From Reticulitermes speratus (taxonomy: Eukaryota; Arthropoda; Insecta; Blattodea; Rhinotermitidae), in the NCBI GenBank assembly GCA_021186555.1, contig JAJKFL010000013.1:33880743-33944742 (forward strand): DNA of 64,000 bases. Reading direction: 5' to 3'. A program made the position numbers and the translations under genes. This document shows positions 58,212 through 64,000 of this stretch, one piece after another (within the stretch, counting starts at the first letter, position 1; every line of letters begins with the position of its first letter). Under the pieces are notes generated by a model, which made no database searches, was not told the origin of the DNA, and saw nothing but the letters and a program-made list of their open reading frames with translations.

Positions 58212-58258
58212 GTCTCCCTGATGATGGCTAAAATACATAGCCGAAATATGTAGGAGCA
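58212..58258 (+). ncRNA. hammerhead ribozyme-like motif HH-C2
   Basis: Plus strand: stem I CUCC (58214-58217) pairs with GGAG (58253-58256). CUGAUGA is at 58218-58224, the extra U at 58225, stem II GGCUA/UAGCC with a 7-nt loop, and GAAA at 58243-58246. Then comes UAUGUA, with the expected cut after A58252. Relative to HH-C1, stem II has lost its outermost pair, and stem I changed from a G-U pair to an A-U pair, i.e. pairing is kept. Confidence 0.6.
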
Positions 58259-58959
58259 TAAAAATTACTTTTGTGCAGTGGTTGGGAATAAAACTTGTAT
58301 GTGTAAGGCAAATGCACGGAATATGTGTAACTAACTATTCGTATAACGGACTCAAGATTTCCTTCCACAGCCACGCATTTGTTATCTTCCGTTTGTATTC
58401 TTAACTACTAGCAGCTTTGCCCGCAAAGATACATAACATGCACACGTAACGACATAACAGCACTACATTGGTCTCTGATATACAGTATATTATAACAGAA
58501 TAGAAAGGGTAGGTATCCGAGCACCTTTGCACCGCCGGAAGTAATGATCTGTTGTGTATCCCCCTCACTTAGCCCATCAGCAACCCTTCACCTTGAATTA
58601 ACAGCATTAGTTTGCTGCAAAGTGACGTAGCAACCACCGTCCCGTGATAGCACAACACATGTAAGCCATGTCGTTAAAGTTTTGACATCTGCCGCAAGTG
58701 GCGTCATCAGATAATCCAAGTTTGTACAGCTGTCCTTTTAAGAGATATTGACTTGTTAGTTAGTAGTCCTGCTTCACGAACTAAGCAGACAGTCGTTCCT
58801 ATAAAATTGGTAATTGGTAATTGCTCAGCCAGTGAAATGTCCCGCATCGACTGAACCCGATCCGAAATTTTATGCTGTGATCACAGGAGACCGCCTGGTG
58901 CCTATTTTTATTCAGATTAATCCAGTCTATACTCTCCAATCACAGATGCCAGAATAGCT

Positions 58960-59190
58960 TCGTTGATATAGTGAGTAAACTAAGGACTTGACGACCGAGG
59001 AATAGGGGTTTTAGTCCAGGAAGGGGCAAGGTATTTTTTCTTCTCTAAAGTGTCCAGACCGTCTGTGCGGCCAGCGGCTGTGACATGAGGCTGACCACTG
59101 ACAGTCTCGTTGCCGATGTCAAAAATGCACAGATCTGTACCTTCTCTGCCTCTTACGCCTTCACAGCGTGGTGCTTAATTAAGCATGAGA
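58960..59190 (+). mobile_element. SINE family S1, plus copy
   Basis: GATATAGTGAGTAAACTAAG (head), GGGGTTTTAGTCCAGG (degenerate B box), TCTCTAAAGTGTCCAGACCG, CATGAGGCTGACCACTGACA, TTACGCCTTCACAGCG tail. Confidence 0.6.
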
Positions 59191-59788
59191 GCAGTTTCAC
59201 GTTTTCACTTACCCATACTATTTCTTTCGAGGTCCATTATTTTCTCCATCTGCTCACAAGGCTACGAAATTGTCTCTTTGCAAAACGTGGGCGTAGATGA
59301 AGTAGCAGTTCTGTTAACAGACTCCAACTGGGCCGCACTGAGCCACAGTAATACCCAAGTTCTGTTATTTTACATAATTTCTAGCCAGTTATGTTGCGGT
59401 TGCTTTGGCCAGCGGTTTTCCAATGAAGAATCTCGCTTTCAATAACAATTTCGCCTGTATCTACATTCTAACCGCAGCCATGCGAGTACACTTTAAGTCC
59501 GATAATGGAAAGACGTAGTCGTCTTGACCAATGGGCGCGGAGCTGGTTGCAATTTCAGCTTCATCCGTAGAGTTGAAGGGATCCATAGAGCGTGGAAACA
59601 TCTTATTCATACAGCTGTATAAACCCGTTCCTTATAATGCATACGAAGCAAACTCTTGGTGCTGACAGATAACGCGTAGGATTCTGCCACTGTGTGATAT
59701 TCAATACACGGCAACCTGCAGGCAACTTGCTAGCACTATACTTATTTTTCCTTCCACCTCTTTTATCCGTCGTTCACGCGCGGTTGGT

Positions 59789-59799
59789 GGGGGGGGGGG
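59789..59799. repeat. poly-G run
   Basis: About 11 G. Confidence 0.8.
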
Positions 59800-60091
59800 G
59801 AGCTGCTTTTGTATGTGGCGTCTTGGGGGCCGAGTTAAAACTTGAAACTCGCGTTGAGGGACCAAGGGACTGGCGAAATTGTTTCCAAACCAGCACCTTT
59901 CCTGAATATTCTCGTTATTTCTATGGGCCCAATTTTGTAGCGGTCCCAGCTAATAGTCGAAAGACATACCGTAATAACAGCTGACGTCTTGAATAACAGT
60001 AGGAGAGGTGCTGTTGGCACTTGGACAGATAAACGAGAATTAAATTGAAGTATTATGTTGGAGTACGGTTTAATTCGACGATTCAGGAGTA

Positions 60092-60605
60092 AAGAAAGAG
60101 TGGAAGAGAAACAGAGAAACGAAGAATTGATGGTGGGGTGGGCGAATGGAAGACAGAGCAAGAGTAATGGAATTAGTGAAAGAAAGAGATACGGATTAAA
60201 ATAAAGAGGGGATAAAGAAAGAAGACAAGAGAGAAAACAAACGGTAAAAGAAAGGCAGGAAGTCTGAGACAATGGAGGTAGGACGGACAGAGTAAAGAAA
60301 CAGTGAAAAGTAACCGAAAGAAGGAAATAAAAAACGTAATAAGTAGTAAAAAGATGAGGGAAAAGGCAAAGAGAAAGAGAAGAGAGAATTAAATAAGGGG
60401 AAGGGGATTGTAAGAAAAAATTAATGAAGTGAGGGAAGAAGGAAACGGAGAAAGAGAAACAGAGGGATAGGTTAGAAACGAGGAAAATAAAAAGGAAGAA
60501 ATAACAGACAAACAATGACGGAAAGAGAAAAAGAGAATGAGAGGAGGGAAGTAAAGAAAGGAGGACAAAGGGTAAGGAGTAAAACAATAAAGAAGGAAAC
60601 GATGT
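60092..60605 (+). repeat. ~510-bp polypurine tract
   Basis: The plus strand is overwhelmingly A and G in GAAA/GGAA/AAGAGA patterns with only scattered pyrimidines. It is not a simple repeat of one unit. Stop codons on the minus strand need pyrimidines on the plus strand, so the purine bias by itself produces the 259-codon minus frame (60614-59835), whose product is Phe/Leu/Ser low complexity. Such tracts can form triplex (H-DNA) structures. Confidence 0.8.
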
Positions 60606-60844
60606 AGTAATCATATGCGCTCTCGCCTTACAATTACGTATCTCATGCGTCTCATGAGAGATGGGGGTGCGTTTTGTGTCACGAGCTATGACACATACTA
60701 GATAAATGAATGAAAATGAAGAAATATTCTATAGGTTTCTGGAGATTTTTCATTGTCCTGTCTGTTATAGGTAACTTAAATTTTAAGCAGTCTACCCGTG
60801 TTTATCGTGGAAATACTTGGTGGGCCAGCGTTTTGAAAGTTTAA

Positions 60845-61045
60845 GCCTTCAAAGTCCAGCGTTAAGTACATGTACCACGTGATTCAGCATTAAGAAGATT
60901 TGCATTTTTCCACACAGTTTTTGCGTGTTTGATATAATTCTCACAATAAACATCAATTATTTCCCAGAACAGCATTAACTGGTTGATGTTTGTAATGGAG
61001 AAGACTGCGTTTTCTCTGAGGTAATAACTGGATATTGAAGTACCT
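60845..61045 (+). repeat. interspersed repeat family E, best copy
   Basis: AAGTACATGTACCACGTG, GATATAATTCTCACAATAAA, CATTAACTGGTTGATGTTTG and TCTGAGGTAATAACTGG, in that order. The most complete of the six copies, so useful for a consensus. Confidence 0.55.
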
Positions 61046-61049
61046 TATT

Positions 61050-61930
61050 TATGTGAACTTAAGGTTTTAAAATCATAAGTTTAATGTCAAAAGGATATTT
61101 CGCAGCAAAAGAGAGAGAGAAGTCGAAACACACGACAAAAATGAAAAGAACCAGCGTTCTGGAAATGAACCTTGGACATCTTCATGTGTGTTCGTGAGAA
61201 GATGGAGGAATAAGTTTATTCCCGGCGGTCACACATAGGCCAATATGAAACACCCTGCAGAGAGTTGACCCAGTGTGATCTTTGTGCGGCAGGGGAGCCA
61301 ACTGTAGCTATGTAGCGATATGTGGCGTTCCAGTGGTGGCTATTGCACGATAAAACTGGGACGTTCTTCTGGGAGGCCAACCTTGAAGACAAAGTAGAAC
61401 TATAGCGTGACAGGTGGCGGTGAAACGTATTTCCCAGCGGCGGCTTGTGTATCAGATAATTCGGACAGGCCACATGGGTTACTTCTGTTCTTAGTTTATT
61501 TATTGATGCTGCCAGTTGCTTATAGTAAACACTATATCGTGGAATGGTTAGGGTGAGTAATAAATATTAATTTGAAAATGGTGTGGAGGGATTCGATCGT
61601 GACCTAAAGTCGACATTGGACCAGTTACAGTGACACAGTAATATTAAAATGATCCAGACCTTACACCAGGTATCACGAAAATGGTTCTTCATTTCTACAG
61701 TCACTACCAATCTCAAATCTGCCGTTAAGTCACAGAGGTAAAGAAGTGATGATTATATGCCACCCGATCTAGAGTAAGCAAGTGTTTTGTAATGTGAGCT
61801 GGACATAACTGGCACAGAAAGCCACTGGCGTACTTTTGTATTTGTGGTATAAATTTGTACTTTAATATCTTGAGTTATTTATTCTGTGTTTCCATAAAAA
61901 GGGAGGATTTTAAGGCGGTATTTTTTGTCG
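61050..61930. other. intergenic, nothing recognised
   Basis: No supported gene or repeat. Confidence 0.35.
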
Positions 61931-61933
61931 TAC

Positions 61934-62217
61934 ACAGGATGATTCAGGAGGAAAGGTCAATATTTTGGGAGGTGATATCAGTCATTGTGAGGAAAAGGTT
62001 TATATGAACATGTGTCTAATTCTGAATGGTTAGTGAGATATAGCTGTTTATATACAAATACCAGAGCATTGTGAATGGTAATAAAGAAAGGGAAGAAAGG
62101 TGCGCGTTACAGTCAAACAGCTCCATCTCAGCAACTATTCAGAATTAGACACATGTTCGCATGAACGTTGTTTCTTACAATAACCGATACTATCACTTTC
62201 CTCTTGAATCACCCTGT
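61934..62217. mobile_element. inverted-repeat MITE (family F), 284 bp
   Basis: The ends ACAGGATGATTCAGGAGG and ACAGGGTGATTCAAGAGG (right end read inward) match at all but two positions. Similarity continues about 110 bp inward with shared ACATGTGTCTAATTCTGAAT and GAGATAGCTGTTT/GAGATGGAGCTGTTT blocks. Non-coding. TA or TATA may be the duplicated target, but the flanks do not decide this. Confidence 0.65.
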
Positions 62218-62319
62218 ATATATTTATGTTCATAGTTATCACACAATGCTTTGAAAGGTTGAAACTGTAAGGCACAATGTACAATCTGTTTTGACATTCA
62301 CAGATTTTTAATTTGGCGC

Positions 62320-62425
62320 TTCGTATGATTGTGACAGTAGCGATTATTTTCTTTAATATTAACCGATTGATATTTGTAATGGAGGCATTGTGTGTTTACT
62401 GTGAGGTATTGACTGAACTTATACA
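62320..62425 (+). repeat. interspersed repeat family E, plus copy
   Basis: ATTAACCGATTGATATTTGT, AATGGAGGCATTGTGTG, TTTACTGTGAGGTATTGACT. About 100 bp downstream of MITE F. Confidence 0.5.
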
Positions 62426-62429
62426 TATT

Positions 62430-63690
62430 GTATGGATTTCGGGCCCCAGATTTTAAATAACGATGCTAATTTTTGTAGTTTATCCGTTTTTATTGAGTTG
62501 TAGCTTTTTTCTGACACTCCTGAATTGAAAGAGTCACGTCTGACGACTTGCGAAGTTACTGTTTAAGAGGTGCTGAGATTTTGTATTGTGTATTTTGTGA
62601 TCTTACTGCAGCATGAATTTTTTTACGGAAATCTTTTTTATCTGATGATGTCGTTCTTAATAGCGTGACTACTAAATCTGCGTTAACTGGTTTTTGGCTT
62701 ATGTTGGTGATAATTATAGTAACAGTCCCCCGCGGGTGCCCTGGTAACCACTTGCAACCTCAAAAATATTAATTTTTAATTTATAATTGTAATGTATAAT
62801 TTTCAATAATTACTTAAGGCGTGCTTATTATGCAGCTAATTCACAAGCATTTCTGTAAGAGAAGAAATAATATTTTATCTGCCTACATTGTGGTTAATGA
62901 GATTGTTGTAGAGGCGAAGGGTTGCTTAATTTTGGGCGGTTATAAGTCAGTTTTATGTAAAACCTCGGATAAATTAAGGGTGTAAAAACTGTGAAGCGCG
63001 GCCTTCGTCTTTTCATGTTTATTTGTTAGGCCCGGGGTCCAAAAATTTTTCAAAAATCCAGGAGTCACCTCTCAATTCTAGGCGCCAGAAGGGTGGCAAG
63101 AAGTAAGTTCCACACTGAGGACTCAAATAGTAGGCGTCACCGTATAAAACTTAGTCGCCAGGGCGACCTGCTGCCGGGGAGTTTTGTACCCCTGTTTCAG
63201 GTCGTAGGCCTACATTTTTACAATGTTGTAAGAACTGCGTGGTTGTTATGTCCTCCTTTCTGTATGTTCACGCAGTTCTTGGATTTTTTTCTCTTAATTT
63301 CGTCGTGGACGCCATTTTTATTCATTACTGTTTGTCTCCAGAAACGTAATATCTTAACACACGGATCTTCTGTCACATGCTCTATGCCATGACTCAGACA
63401 TTTTTAAGTGAGATATCGGCTGTGTCTGAACAGAAGTGAAGCAGAGTGTGGTATTGTAACAATATTCTCATACGAACCAAATGGAGATTTCTCTCACAAT
63501 TCAGGATAGTGTTTCCGATACCGCTCTGCAGAGGCAGGCGTGTTCCGCATCGCGATACAATGGATCACTGTGTATAGCATTCATGCGGATGCAGCAGGAT
63601 GCCGGGTGGGTGATACTTTAACTGTAATCCACTGTGCTTAGCTGTACGCTGCCTTGTATTACCATAATCAGGTGTGGGTTCGGTGCGTCA
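62430..63690. other. intergenic, nothing recognised
   Basis: A GC-richer patch at 63025-63200 (GGCCCGGGGTCCAAAAATTT) recalls hAT subterminal sequence, but no ends were found. Confidence 0.3.
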
Positions 63691-63694
63691 ATTT

Positions 63695-63885
63695 TGATGT
63701 CCTCCCAGCATTGACTATGAAGATTGCATCGCGGGATATGACGCCGTGTAACATGGTAGAAATGTACCGAATTTTACAGGAACTTCCTACTGCCCTCTCT
63801 TGTGCATAAGAGAGGCAGCACACTTTTCTGACACAGGAAATACATACCAGACTAGTAGTGCCACATTCCAGAATGCGGTATCCTT
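63695..63885. repeat. MITE family D copy
   Basis: ATTGACTATGAAGATTGC, GATATGACGCCGTGTAACAT, GGTAGAAATGTACCGAATTT on the left. CATACCAGACTAGTAGTGCC on the right is the inverted counterpart. Resembles 5650 and 8896. Confidence 0.55.
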
Positions 63886-64000
63886 ACTGTAGCAGTCCAC
63901 TACTGCTTGTTTCTTCTCTCTCTATTTTTTCGCATGTGTTTTATATATTCTTATCTTTAAGGTGTCTTTTTCTGTAATTTATTGTTAGTTTGTTTTTATT

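Larger units (their letters stand above)
57800..58304. mobile_element. foldback element FB-C, 505 bp, long arms
   Basis: Arms of about 157 bp (57800-57957 and 58148-58304) pair over almost their full length. Outer ends are ATACAAGTTTTATTTCCAAC on the left and the reverse complement of GTTGGGAATAAAACTTGTAT on the right. Inner ends are GTAGATGGTAATATACACAT and its partner. Each arm carries a hammerhead-like core (57849-57894 on minus, 58212-58258 on plus). The ~190-bp centre has a further imperfect inverted repeat (CTGTCTCCAAAC...GTTGGAGACC). No ORF. Confidence 0.75.

Noticed and set aside
59835-60614. 259-codon minus-strand ORF rich in Phe, Leu and Ser
   Set aside because: Explained by the polypurine tract, whose opposite strand cannot easily contain stop codons. 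The product is low complexity with no domain.
63010-63200. Possible hAT end (GGCCCGGGGTCCAAAAATTT)
   Set aside because: No matching second end or target duplication found.
1-64000. CRISPR arrays, operons, bacterial promoters, rRNA or tRNA genes
   Set aside because: None seen. The sequence is eukaryotic, and the tandem arrays lack spacer structure.

Overview
The window looks like a piece of a large, AT-rich, repeat-dense insect genome. I infer a polyneopteran (cockroach, termite or stick-insect type) because of the mix of an intact mariner, a DUF4817-type Tc1/mariner relative, dead non-LTR reverse transcriptase tails, a dozen copies of one tRNA-derived SINE and many foldback/MITE elements. 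The species cannot be fixed from the sequence. I see no prokaryotic features, no intact host gene, and no tRNA or rRNA gene. The only trace of a host gene is an intronless, frame-broken copy of what I read as nessun dorma/SHCBP1. Layout, left to right: 1-6.7 kb is intergenic, with a 14-bp minisatellite (2371-2496), a 32-bp minisatellite (5284-5640), and SINE and MITE copies. A dead hAT element with terminal repeats and an 8-bp target duplication lies at 6772-8372, followed by a foldback MITE at 8896-9072. A 42-bp minisatellite with an open reading frame (11606-11940) sits just before a near-pristine mariner (11985-13307) with a full transposase ORF, 26-bp terminal repeats and TA duplication. 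A 216-bp non-autonomous hAT is at 16562-16777. The 19.6-33 kb stretch is SINE and MITE rich and carries two foldback elements (26721-27228 and 28600-29011). A degenerate ~145-bp triplicate lies at 34106-34525. Non-LTR retrotransposon tails lie at 38530-39380, 44645-45200 and 53200-53960. The DUF4817-type transposase is intact on the minus strand at 42345-43460. The retropseudogene is at 47375-48943, a third large foldback element at 57800-58304, a ~510-bp polypurine tract at 60092-60605, and a short inverted-repeat MITE at 61934-62217. The observation most worth pursuing: the three large foldback elements, whose arms are otherwise unlike each other, share one motif that folds as a type I hammerhead ribozyme with a minimal stem III. 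The order is stem I, CUGAUGA, a bulged U, stem II, GAAA, a 2-3 bp stem III, then UA. Stem I and stem II differ in sequence between copies but stay paired. Four copies keep the core and one is decayed. This suggests a family of ribozyme-bearing inverted-repeat elements, possibly related to Penelope-like elements or retrozymes. How the parts relate: the two transposases are the only plausibly functional proteins, and nearly everything else is layered TE debris, so the window reads as accessory DNA rather than an operating gene neighbourhood.
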